This document shows, one piece after another, positions 26,749 through 34,546 of a stretch of 64,000 bases of DNA (positions within the stretch are counted from its first letter, which is position 1; every line of letters starts with the position of its first letter). A program made the position numbers and the translations under genes. Under the pieces are notes generated by a model. It worked only from the letters and a program-made list of their open reading frames with translations, searched no databases and had not been told where the DNA came from. The DNA comes from CBDHFQ01 sp965262565 (GTDB lineage: Bacteria; Bacteroidota; Bacteroidia; J057), in NCBI GenBank assembly GCA_965262565.1, contig CBDHFQ010000036.1:186001-250000 (forward strand). Reading direction: 5' to 3'.

Positions 26749-28245
26749 TTATTCCACTCTTACTTTTTGGTAAACTGGATTTGTTTCAGAATCAATAATA
26801 GCTACATATATACCAGAAGGAAAATTTCTCGTGGAAATGGATTCCGTAATACCACCATTTTTTCCTCTAATTTTCCGATGCATAAGTTCTGCTCCATTCA
26901 TATGTAACAATCTTAAAGATATTAACTTTTCATCACTGAGAGAAGGATGATTAAACTGATATGTTAATTGCTCTTGGTTTGAATCGTAATGAATCCAAAA
27001 TTGATTTTCTTCTACCTTCAGTGATACCTCTACAATATTAGAATACGAAAACTGTCCATCTATATCTACTTGTTTAATACGGTATAAAACCTTCTTGTTC
27101 ATTTGATCGGTATGAACATCTGAGAAGGAATAAGTACTTATATTATTTGTATTACCTATCCCAGAAATGACCCCTACCGTCTCCCAATTCAACACAGCAG
27201 CATTACTACGTTGAACCTCAAAAAAATCGTTATTTACTTCCTGAGAAGTACTCCAATTAAGTTGGACATGATCTGAATGAGCAAATGCCTCAAAAGATAA
27301 CCATTCTACAGGCAAGGTTTCATCGAAAAATACCTGAACTCTGTTATTATTTGCTTCGCTAACAAAAAGGATTCCATCTGCTATGGCTATCCCTGTAGGA
27401 CCATCAAACTGATTATCTAGTGCTCCTGGTACGCCAAAGCTTTGTACAAAAGTTCCGTCCACTAAAAATCGCTGAATTCTATCATTTTCAAAATCAGTAA
27501 TAAGCACTTCTCCATTTCCGGCAAATACCATTCTCAATGGACTGTCGAATTCTCCTTCATCGTCTCCCAAAGATCCGAAAGCATATTGAAAAGCACCAGT
27601 ATTAGTGAATACCTGAATTCTGTTATTTCCCCTGTCTGTAACAAACAAATCGCCTGAAGGAGCAATCGCCACATCATGAGGAGTGATAAATTCTCCAAAA
27701 CCAGTTCCTATAGTTCCAAATTCTGAGACATATTCTCCATCTTGAGTAAAGCGCTGAATTCTATGATTATTTCTATCGCAGACAAATACATTTCCAGATT
27801 TATCAATAGCAATTCCTGTAGGACTTTCGAATTCTCCAGCTCCATTTCCTTTGACACCAAAAGTGAATTTCGGATTTAAATTGGAATCGAACACCTGTAC
27901 CCTGTCTCCTTCTCTTTCTACCACATATAAATCTCCATTTTCAGGGAGAAAAGCGATATCTACAGGCCTGAAAAATTCACCCAGACGAGATCCAAACGTA
28001 CCAAAATCTTCTAAAAAATCTCCCTCGAGAGTAAAAATCTGAATTCTGTGATTCGTCCTGTCTACCACATATATACTTTCATCTGGACCTATAACAAGAC
28101 CTCCCGGTTCATCAAATTCGCCCTGCGATGTTCCTACTGAACCAAATCTAAACTGAAAAACCGGTTGTGAAAAGATACTGACTGCAGAAAAAATTAACAC
28201 GAGAAAACATAAGACTGAAGTGTAATAACGTAAAAGATGGACCAT
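26749..28245 (-). CDS. NHL-repeat beta-propeller protein with T9SS sorting domain
   Basis: The protein has 498 residues from the ATG at 28245; an in-frame TTG 16 codons upstream would bury the signal peptide. The signal peptide is MVHLLRYYTSVLCFLVLIFS...FSQ. Six NHL repeats follow, each with a core such as GEFDEPGGLVIGPDESIYVVD, the next strand NHRIQIF, and a G-x-G-x-G-EF turn; together they should close one six-bladed propeller (about residues 28-315). A fibronectin-like segment follows, then a C-terminal sorting domain (about 410-498; RLLHMNGAELMHRKI, GIYVAII) typical of T9SS cargo. It is therefore secreted through the outer membrane. NHL propellers usually bind ligands or partners; no catalytic motif is visible. 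Confidence 0.87.
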   Translation of the reverse strand: MVHLLRYYTSVLCFLVLIFSAVSIFSQPVFQFRFGSVGTSQGEFDEPGGLVIGPDESIYVVDRTNHRIQIFTLEGDFLEDFGTFGSRLGEFFRPVDIAFLPENGDLYVVEREGDRVQVFDSNLNPKFTFGVKGNGAGEFESPTGIAIDKSGNVFVCDRNNHRIQRFTQDGEYVSEFGTIGTGFGEFITPHDVAIAPSGDLFVTDRGNNRIQVFTNTGAFQYAFGSLGDDEGEFDSPLRMVFAGNGEVLITDFENDRIQRFLVDGTFVQSFGVPGALDNQFDGPTGIAIADGILFVSEANNNRVQVFFDETLPVEWLSFEAFAHSDHVQLNWSTSQEVNNDFFEVQRSNAAVLNWETVGVISGIGNTNNISTYSFSDVHTDQMNKKVLYRIKQVDIDGQFSYSNIVEVSLKVEENQFWIHYDSNQEQLTYQFNHPSLSDEKLISLRLLHMNGAELMHRKIRGKNGGITESISTRNFPSGIYVAIIDSETNPVYQKVRVE

Positions 28246-28367
28246 AAACGTAGGGTAATAATGGTTAGAGAATACGCAATTATGCTTAGACAAGATAAAT
28301 GATTTTCATCTTATTTAACTACTGAAGAATTAATTTTTAAATAATTCCAATATTACTTATTCAGATG

Positions 28368-30326
28368 CTATTTTTTGTTGTAGGTCACACCTTCCCATGT
28401 ATCTGTCCTAAAGGGAATTGCGGGTAAGCCCTCCTTATTATACACATTAGCGGTGGAGGGATTATCTGCCCAGGCATATCTCACTGCTACAGGGTTTGGT
28501 ACTTTTTCGCTTGAGAGAATGATCTTGTCGTTTTCCAATTGTGCATCGGCCCAATAAAACTTCCCATCTTCCCCGGCAATAGCAAAGCCTTGAGGAAAAT
28601 GCTCCCCCTCTTTCAATACGAGCCCTCCCCCTATCTGACTAAATGAAATAATCGCTTTACCTCTTTCGACACTCATTTCCTTATACATTGGCCCAGAATA
28701 AACAAGCTCTTCTCTATAAGCCATTTTTTTTGCTCCTAAGACCAATCGGTGTGCCACATCCTGTTTGTTTCTCGGATGTATATCATCAGCTTCCCCAATA
28801 TCAATTGCAGAAGCCATAGCAGTATTATCCAGGTGTAAGGTCATCGTTTGTGCCTCTCTCAATTCTGCCCAGTCGCTTTCACCAGGCTTCTCTTTGACTT
28901 CTTTAAAATTTGCCAGTTGTACGAATAAGAAGGAAAAATCTTCTCCCCACAGACTTCTCCAATTCTCAATTAATAATGGAAATAGGGTCTGATACTGATG
29001 GGCTCTGGATGCATTCGATTCTCCCTGGTACCAAATAGCTCCAGTCAATGCATAAGGGATTAGCCCGTGAATCATTCCATTATACAATAAGGTTACTCTT
29101 TCATTAGGACCGAAAGGACCTGAAAAATAATTGATTGCGCTAGGACTGACTCTGTAATTCCATGTACCTGCCAGAGAAATTCTTTCATCTTCATCACTTT
29201 CCAGGTATAAGGTCTCCTCATCTCCATAAATTCCTCCTCCACCTCCTGTATCCGTTACTTTTATGGCTATTACATTTTTTCCCTCTACCAATATATCGGA
29301 GGAAATCTGATATATTCTATCTTCATTGTATTGGTTAGTTGCTCCAACCCATTGTCCATTCACCCACGTACTATCTCTATCATCTATTTTTGCCAATGAT
29401 AAAGTATATGTCCTGTTGGCCTGCTCCTCTGTAAGGATTATCGACTTACGGAACCACACTACTCCATCTACCTCTTTCAGCCCTTCCTCTTCCCATAAGG
29501 ATGGGAGATTCATTTCTTTCCAGGTATTAGTAGAGAGATTGGGTTTAATCCATTGGTAAGATCCATTCTCCCACTCTTTTGTCCCATCATCGAATTGAGT
29601 CAAAAGTTGTTGAAATTCTTTTTTCTTTTTAGCTATTATAGACGCCATCGTACCTTGATTCAAATCAGTCAGCTCTTCCTTAAATGCGTCTACTTCTTGA
29701 ATTGCTTCTTTACTAATCCATGTTTCCACTTCTGTCCCCCCCCAGGTACTTTGAATTAATCCTATGGGTACCCCCTGCTCCATCCATTGGTGTAATTCTC
29801 TTCCGAATAAAAAACCTACAGCAGAAAAGTCTTTTACTGTAGTTGGATCAGCAAGAACCCAACCGTCAGCGTCTATGTTCTCTTGAGGAGTGAGAGCTAC
29901 TTTATGGGCAACCTTAAACAACCTGATGTTGGGATAATTTGAATCTAATATTTCCTTTTCTGAATCATTGATCTGACTCATGGGCCATTCCATGTTAGAT
30001 TGACCAGAACACAACCACACATCTCCTACCATGATATCATTTAAGATGATCTCATTAATCTGCATATTATATGGTCCCCCTTCTGGATATGAAGGGAGAA
30101 TAATGTGCCATTTCCCTTGTTCATCGGCCTTACCTTTAAAGGTACTTCCCTGAAACTGTATAACTATTTCTTCCCCTTTAGGAGCATTTCCCCAAACAGG
30201 TATTTCTTTATTTCGCTGTAATACCATATGATCGGTAAACAGGCCAGATAGGGTAATTTGGCCCATCAAACTGACACATGAAATCAAAGAGCATAATAAC
30301 AGAAGAATTGGATATAGGAGATGCAT
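28368..30326 (-). CDS. Sialate O-acetylesterase (SGNH hydrolase)
   Basis: This is a 652-residue exported enzyme with signal peptide MHLLYPILLLLCSLISC...MGQ. The catalytic domain shows WLCSGQSNMEW with nucleophile Ser110, the second block GAIWYQGESNA and the third block DDIHPRNKQDVAHRL carrying the Asp and His. A beta-sandwich insert of the galactose-binding type (VVWFRKSIILTEEQANRTYTL...) sits between, as in many Bacteroidota 9-O-acetylesterases. It removes O-acetyl groups from sialic acids or, in related enzymes, from xylan or pectin. Since no sialidase or other sialic acid gene is in view, a plant- or algal-polysaccharide substrate is equally possible. It may be periplasmic; there is no T9SS tail. 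Confidence 0.92.
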   Translation of the reverse strand: MHLLYPILLLLCSLISCVSLMGQITLSGLFTDHMVLQRNKEIPVWGNAPKGEEIVIQFQGSTFKGKADEQGKWHIILPSYPEGGPYNMQINEIILNDIMVGDVWLCSGQSNMEWPMSQINDSEKEILDSNYPNIRLFKVAHKVALTPQENIDADGWVLADPTTVKDFSAVGFLFGRELHQWMEQGVPIGLIQSTWGGTEVETWISKEAIQEVDAFKEELTDLNQGTMASIIAKKKKEFQQLLTQFDDGTKEWENGSYQWIKPNLSTNTWKEMNLPSLWEEEGLKEVDGVVWFRKSIILTEEQANRTYTLSLAKIDDRDSTWVNGQWVGATNQYNEDRIYQISSDILVEGKNVIAIKVTDTGGGGGIYGDEETLYLESDEDERISLAGTWNYRVSPSAINYFSGPFGPNERVTLLYNGMIHGLIPYALTGAIWYQGESNASRAHQYQTLFPLLIENWRSLWGEDFSFLFVQLANFKEVKEKPGESDWAELREAQTMTLHLDNTAMASAIDIGEADDIHPRNKQDVAHRLVLGAKKMAYREELVYSGPMYKEMSVERGKAIISFSQIGGGLVLKEGEHFPQGFAIAGEDGKFYWADAQLENDKIILSSEKVPNPVAVRYAWADNPSTANVYNKEGLPAIPFRTDTWEGVTYNKK

Positions 30327-30598
30327 AGCCAGGTGTTTGTAAGAGTATTTTGGAACGATAAGATAGGTAATTTATCATCCCATCTATCAATTCTATCCTG
30401 TACTATAGGCAGCCATTTGACTCCTCTTTCCTTCACGTTTATCTGTCGAAAGCAAGGATTTATCCTAAAAACCTACACAGCTATACATTTACATGAATCC
30501 TCAGGTCGAACATTTCGTAATTATAGAAAAACGATATATAAGGAAAGAAAAAATAAGTAGGGGTAAACGCCTTTAGCATATATGTCAACCATGATAAG

Positions 30599-30631
30599 GG
30601 GAGGAAAGAATTTACTTTTCTCCCATTTTTT
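30599..30631 (+). terminator. Terminator-like hairpin with U-tract, no plus-strand gene upstream
   Basis: A 10-bp stem (GGGAGGAAAG / CTTTTCTCCC, one G-T pair) with loop AATTTA is followed by ATTTTTT. The nearest upstream gene is on the other strand, so the hairpin would end a transcript that starts in 30327-30598 (an unannotated leader or small RNA), or it insulates the ATP-grasp gene. The rest of the 30327-30680 gap has no credible gene; a 79-codon plus-strand ORF there has no recognisable character. Confidence 0.6.
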
Positions 30632-30639
30632 ATATTAGG

Positions 30640-30647
30640 TATATTTG
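30640..30647 (+). promoter_or_regulatory. Candidate TAnnTTTG promoter box for the ATP-grasp/deacylase genes
   Basis: TATATTTG matches the Bacteroidota -7 element and lies 33 bases before the ATG at 30681, just after the terminator-like hairpin. Transcription from here would start near 30654, downstream of the TTG at 30645, which therefore cannot be the translation start. Confidence 0.45.
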
Positions 30648-30680
30648 ATTAGTTCCAATTTCATACGTAAACCCTTATCC

Positions 30681-32135
30681 ATGATTTCTTATACTCAAGC
30701 AATTGCTCAGCCTATTTATCCTGCTCAGTTTGATCCTAAGGATCATTGGTACGAAAAAGCGCTAAATGCACAAATTCATCCTTTAATAGCATATTTTTTC
30801 CGCTTAACCCCTCAACAAATCGTTAATAGATATTGCCATTTAAATCCTCAGGTACAAAAGGCATTTTTAGAAGAAATACTCTCTTACAAACCAAAATACT
30901 TTTTACATGCAGGTGCTGATTTATTTCATGTGACCGATTCTCGTGGAGAAAGAAAAATGGTCGTTATAGAAACAAATTCTTGTCCTTCTGGACAAAAGTC
31001 AATGCCCTTAACAGATGAGAACCAACCTCAGGGAGGTTATTTTCAATATATTTATCAAACCTTTCTTCCTTATGTCAAAAGTAGAAGAAACAAAGTTAAA
31101 GGAGGATTAGCTGTTATTTATGACAAAAATCCGATGGAAGCCAGCGGATATGCTTCTACCATGGCGGATGCTTTTAATGAACCAGTATACTATGCTCCCT
31201 TTTATCACAACGATCCAGATCCACCAGTGAGGTTCAGGGAACATATTATGGAAATAAGAGATGAAGAGGGAAGCTGGGTTCCAATAAGAGCTGCCTTTAG
31301 GTATGTTACTCAAAAGCCGTGGAATCGCATTCCCATATATTCCAAAACGATCATTCTAAATCCCATCATTTCCTGTTTAGCAGGGGGAAGAAACAAAATG
31401 ATGGCGGCCAAAGCTTATGAATTTTTCAATGCAGAAATAAGTCAGTCTGGTCTAAAATTAAGAACCCCCGAAACTATTTGGGATGTACAAAAAAACGAGG
31501 TTCCCATTTGGATAAAGAAGCTGGGCGGACATGGGGTAATTAAAGTTCCCTATGCGAATGCAGGACAGGGGGTATTCACTATTACCAGTGAGCAGGAGCT
31601 AACGCAATTTATGGAGCAGGAGTTTCCTTATGATAAGTTTATCGTCCAGAGTTTAATAGGTAACTTCAATTGGTCATCTACAAGCTCAGAAGGTAGGTTA
31701 TATCATGTGGGAACAATGCCCAACAGAAAGAATAAAAGTTTTGTTGCTGACATCAGGATGATGATCAGGAGCGGGAGTGAATCTTTGGTACCCGTGGCGA
31801 TTTATGCGAGAAGGGCCAGAATTGCCTTAGCCGATTCTTTGGATGAAGGCCAGGCTTCCTGGGATATGCTGGGAACGAATTTATCCATTAAATTAGAAGA
31901 CGGGACATTTACTTCTGATAGCTCACGACTAATCATGATGGACAGAAAGGATTTTAATGAATTAGGAATTAGTTTGGATGATTTGATAGAAGGATATATT
32001 CAGACGGTTTTGGCTATGGTAGCTATTGATAAAATGGCCCATATCCTCATCAACCAAAAAGGGAAACTTAAATCCAGACTCTTCAGGTCACTTAATGAAG
32101 ATTCTGCGCTTATCAAGGAAATAACATTGGAATGA
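30681..32135 (+). CDS. Probable circularly permuted ATP-grasp ligase
   Basis: This is a 484-residue cytoplasmic protein. The ATG at 30681 is preferred over TTG 30645, which overlaps the putative promoter. The C-terminal half has ATP-grasp features: VIKVP with Lys288, the glycine-rich loop AGQG (295-297), a FIVQSLIG hinge-like strand and DIRMMI with Asp357/Arg359. The E-x-N metal motif, which normally comes last, appears near the N-terminus as VIETNSCPSG (Glu97, Asn99). That order suggests circular permutation, as in the CP-ATP-grasp and glutathionylspermidine-synthase-like groups. The predicted role is forming an amide bond between a carboxylate and an amine using ATP. Its TGA overlaps the next gene's ATG (ATGA), so the two are translationally coupled. 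Substrate and exact family are unknown. Confidence 0.65.
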   Translation: MISYTQAIAQPIYPAQFDPKDHWYEKALNAQIHPLIAYFFRLTPQQIVNRYCHLNPQVQKAFLEEILSYKPKYFLHAGADLFHVTDSRGERKMVVIETNSCPSGQKSMPLTDENQPQGGYFQYIYQTFLPYVKSRRNKVKGGLAVIYDKNPMEASGYASTMADAFNEPVYYAPFYHNDPDPPVRFREHIMEIRDEEGSWVPIRAAFRYVTQKPWNRIPIYSKTIILNPIISCLAGGRNKMMAAKAYEFFNAEISQSGLKLRTPETIWDVQKNEVPIWIKKLGGHGVIKVPYANAGQGVFTITSEQELTQFMEQEFPYDKFIVQSLIGNFNWSSTSSEGRLYHVGTMPNRKNKSFVADIRMMIRSGSESLVPVAIYARRARIALADSLDEGQASWDMLGTNLSIKLEDGTFTSDSSRLIMMDRKDFNELGISLDDLIEGYIQTVLAMVAIDKMAHILINQKGKLKSRLFRSLNEDSALIKEITLE

Positions 32136-33103
32136 ACGTTTATCAAGGAATACCAACTATAAAGGAACTCAATCTCGATCATGTTCCCAGTGGCATGCTC
32201 GAGCGATTTTGGGTTCACGTAGTAAGTAGTGGGATGTCTCAACCCATATTGGTGCCTGTTATGGTAGCCAAAGGAGTGCAGCAAGGACCGATCCTGGGAA
32301 TAACTGCTGCTGTTCATGGAAATGAATTAAACGGACTCCCTGTGATCCAGAAAATTTTCCAAATGATAGATGTTAATCAGTTAAAGGGCACGCTTGTAGG
32401 AGTACCAGTTGTAAATATACCCGGTTATTTGATTAACCAACGATATTTTAACGATGGTCAGGATTTAAACCGTTTAATGCCGGGGAATAAAGAGGGAAAT
32501 ATTAGTGAGATTTATGGATTTAGGATTATCAAGAAAATCGTCCGACATTTCGAATATCTAATAGATCTTCACACAGCCAGTTTTGGCAGGGTCAATTCCT
32601 ATTATATCAGAGCAGATATGAATGATCCTGTCACTGCCAGGATGGCTGAACTATGTAATGCAGAAATTATAGTCAATAATACAGGTGGAGATGGTACTCT
32701 AAGAAGTGCTGCAAGTGATTTGAACATCTATGCAATCACTGTGGAAGCTGGCGACCCGCATAAATTTCAAAAAGGAATGATAAGATCAGCCATTACTGGA
32801 ATTATGAATATTTTGAGTAAGCTAGAAATGGTGGAATTACCTATAGTTCTACCCGATGAACCAGCTATTTTGTGTCAAAAATCTTACTGGAAGTATACTA
32901 AAGTAGGTGGAGTGTTGGAGGTTTTTCCCCAGGTTACTGATAGAGTAAATGAAGGCCAACGCATAGCTATTGTGAGAAATATATTTGGTGATATTATTGC
33001 AGAGTACCATGCCCCGGAAAATGGGATTATTGTCGGGAAGAGTATTAATCCCATTAATCAAACAGGTTCCAGAATTATTCATTTAGGAATAGAATCTATG
33101 TAG
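32132..33103 (+). CDS. Succinylglutamate desuccinylase/aspartoacylase-family (M14-like) zinc deacylase
   Basis: This is a 323-residue protein of the AstE/AspA branch of the M14 zinc carboxypeptidase fold. Zinc ligands are visible as H62-x-x-E65 (AVHGNELNG) and His147 (DLHTASFG); the conserved DLNR block (GQDLNRLMPG) and the ITVEAGDPH stretch (catalytic Glu) also fit. These enzymes remove an acyl group from an amino acid or peptide amine, or cut a C-terminal residue. The start ATG overlaps the ATP-grasp stop, so one message makes both proteins in linked amounts. Pairing of ATP-grasp ligases with M14/AstE proteins is known from RimK-type loci, where one adds and the other removes residues. Confidence 0.88.
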   Translation: MNVYQGIPTIKELNLDHVPSGMLERFWVHVVSSGMSQPILVPVMVAKGVQQGPILGITAAVHGNELNGLPVIQKIFQMIDVNQLKGTLVGVPVVNIPGYLINQRYFNDGQDLNRLMPGNKEGNISEIYGFRIIKKIVRHFEYLIDLHTASFGRVNSYYIRADMNDPVTARMAELCNAEIIVNNTGGDGTLRSAASDLNIYAITVEAGDPHKFQKGMIRSAITGIMNILSKLEMVELPIVLPDEPAILCQKSYWKYTKVGGVLEVFPQVTDRVNEGQRIAIVRNIFGDIIAEYHAPENGIIVGKSINPINQTGSRIIHLGIESM

Positions 33104-33218
33104 TAAAAAGGCAGTTTATGAATAACTGTTCATCTAAAAAGGCAAAAATTATAACATTTACTTCCCAAAAATCGTAAATATAAAGATACTGTAATTTTTA
33201 TTAACATATCATTCGTTA

Positions 33219-34379
33219 ATGTATACACAGATTCACCAGGATTGGGAACATTTATTATCCCCAGCTGAAAATTCATATCATATTTCTATCCTTACCCAAA
33301 CTCAAAGGTCTGGCAAAGCCCGATACTTTGAAAGAGACATGATTCAATTTAAAAACAATCTGAAAGATGCTACTTCTATACTAGTGAAAAAGGGTATGGA
33401 GGAAGAGGAAGTAAAACGCCTTTTATCACCTGCAAATGATTTACTTAATGGAGAGGATTTTTGGAAACATCAACTGGATGGATTAGCTGTTTATCTAAAT
33501 AATGGTAATATTTGGGTGTATAAGCTTCCTGTGCCTATTGAAAATATGTCTTATATAGCCGACCATTTTTATATCCTACCACTCGTCTCTTTTAGGCATC
33601 TTCAGCCTCAATACTATATTTTAGCCCTCAGTCAACAATCTGTAAAATTATTTGTAGCCACACAGTATCACATAGAGAAAAGCGAAATACAGAATAAACT
33701 TCCTTCAAATATAGAAGACACGGAAAGAAACACTGATAGACAAAATTCATTACAGCATCACAGTGTTAAAAACAGCAGAACAGGAGGAACTATTTTTCAT
33801 GGACAAGGGGGAGAAAAAGACTATAAAAAAATTGCCGTTGAACGTTATTTAAGAGAAGTAAATAATGGAATAACCCAATCCCTAAAAGATGAAAAAAAGC
33901 CCTTATTAGTGGCAAGTGTAGATGAATTATTCTCTATTTATAAACAATTAAATGATTATCCGTATCTGCTACAACATCATATCCGAGGCAACTTTGATGA
34001 AGTAACATTTGATGAGCTGCATCGAACATCTTTGGAAGCAATGAAAGGACAATTTCAAGGTGAAAAGGATCGAGATATAAGTCGATTTCATGTTGCATCC
34101 AACCAGAATAAAGCAGTTTTCGGTATAGAAGAAATAATTGCCCTCGCTTTTCAAGGTAGAATTGAAACCCTGTTTATAAAACAACAAACAAAAATCTGGG
34201 GTTCCTTCACTAGCGAGCTCATGAAAGCAGAGGTTCATGAACAAAGAACAAAAGAAAGCATTGATCTCATTAATTTAAGTGCCATATTTACAGATAAAAA
34301 TGGAGGAAAAGTGTATTTTTTGCCTGGATCAGAAATGCCATTTAATCACTCAACTTTAGCAGCCAATATCAGAGCATAA
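33219..34379 (+). CDS. eRF1-like (baeRF family) protein
   Basis: This is a 386-residue cytoplasmic protein with the layout of bacterial archaeo-eukaryotic release-factor-like (baeRF) proteins. An N-terminal alpha/beta region (about 1-135) is followed by a polar linker (about 170-195), then the FHGQGGEKDYKKIAVERYL segment, a Pelota/eRF1-like middle domain (PLLVASVDELFSIYKQL) and a C-terminal L7Ae-like part (FGIEEIIALAFQGRIETLFI, ending in GGKVYFLPGSEMP). Members are thought to act on ribosomes or stalled translation, but most are uncharacterised and lack a GGQ. Here no GGQ tripeptide is seen; GQGG is the nearest. It lies 115 bases after the deacylase gene on the same strand and may belong to the same unit. 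Confidence 0.8.
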   Translation: MYTQIHQDWEHLLSPAENSYHISILTQTQRSGKARYFERDMIQFKNNLKDATSILVKKGMEEEEVKRLLSPANDLLNGEDFWKHQLDGLAVYLNNGNIWVYKLPVPIENMSYIADHFYILPLVSFRHLQPQYYILALSQQSVKLFVATQYHIEKSEIQNKLPSNIEDTERNTDRQNSLQHHSVKNSRTGGTIFHGQGGEKDYKKIAVERYLREVNNGITQSLKDEKKPLLVASVDELFSIYKQLNDYPYLLQHHIRGNFDEVTFDELHRTSLEAMKGQFQGEKDRDISRFHVASNQNKAVFGIEEIIALAFQGRIETLFIKQQTKIWGSFTSELMKAEVHEQRTKESIDLINLSAIFTDKNGGKVYFLPGSEMPFNHSTLAANIRA

Positions 34380-34428
34380 TCGTCTTATTTATTGGTATCA
34401 TTGTACTAGTTCTTCATAAATCATTGAG

Positions 34429-34449
34429 TTGTTCATATAGTGTGAACAA
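34429..34449. promoter_or_regulatory. Inverted repeat TTGTTCA-N7-TGAACAA upstream of tamB
   Basis: Perfect 7-base arms with a 7-base spacer, 98 bases before the tamB ATG at 34547. No U-tract follows, so it is more like a regulator binding site than a terminator. The regulator is unknown. Confidence 0.35.
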
Positions 34450-34546
34450 GCCTATATTCTTTTCAGTTTGTTAATTTAAATGAGTAAATTATATCAATAA
34501 TATAGATTCCTTGCATATCATATATTTTTCATACAGGATTTTACGA

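Noticed and set aside
30321..30560. A 79-codon plus-strand ORF in the gap before the ATP-grasp gene.
   Set aside because: It overlaps the start of the esterase gene on the other strand, has no good start context, and its composition looks random.
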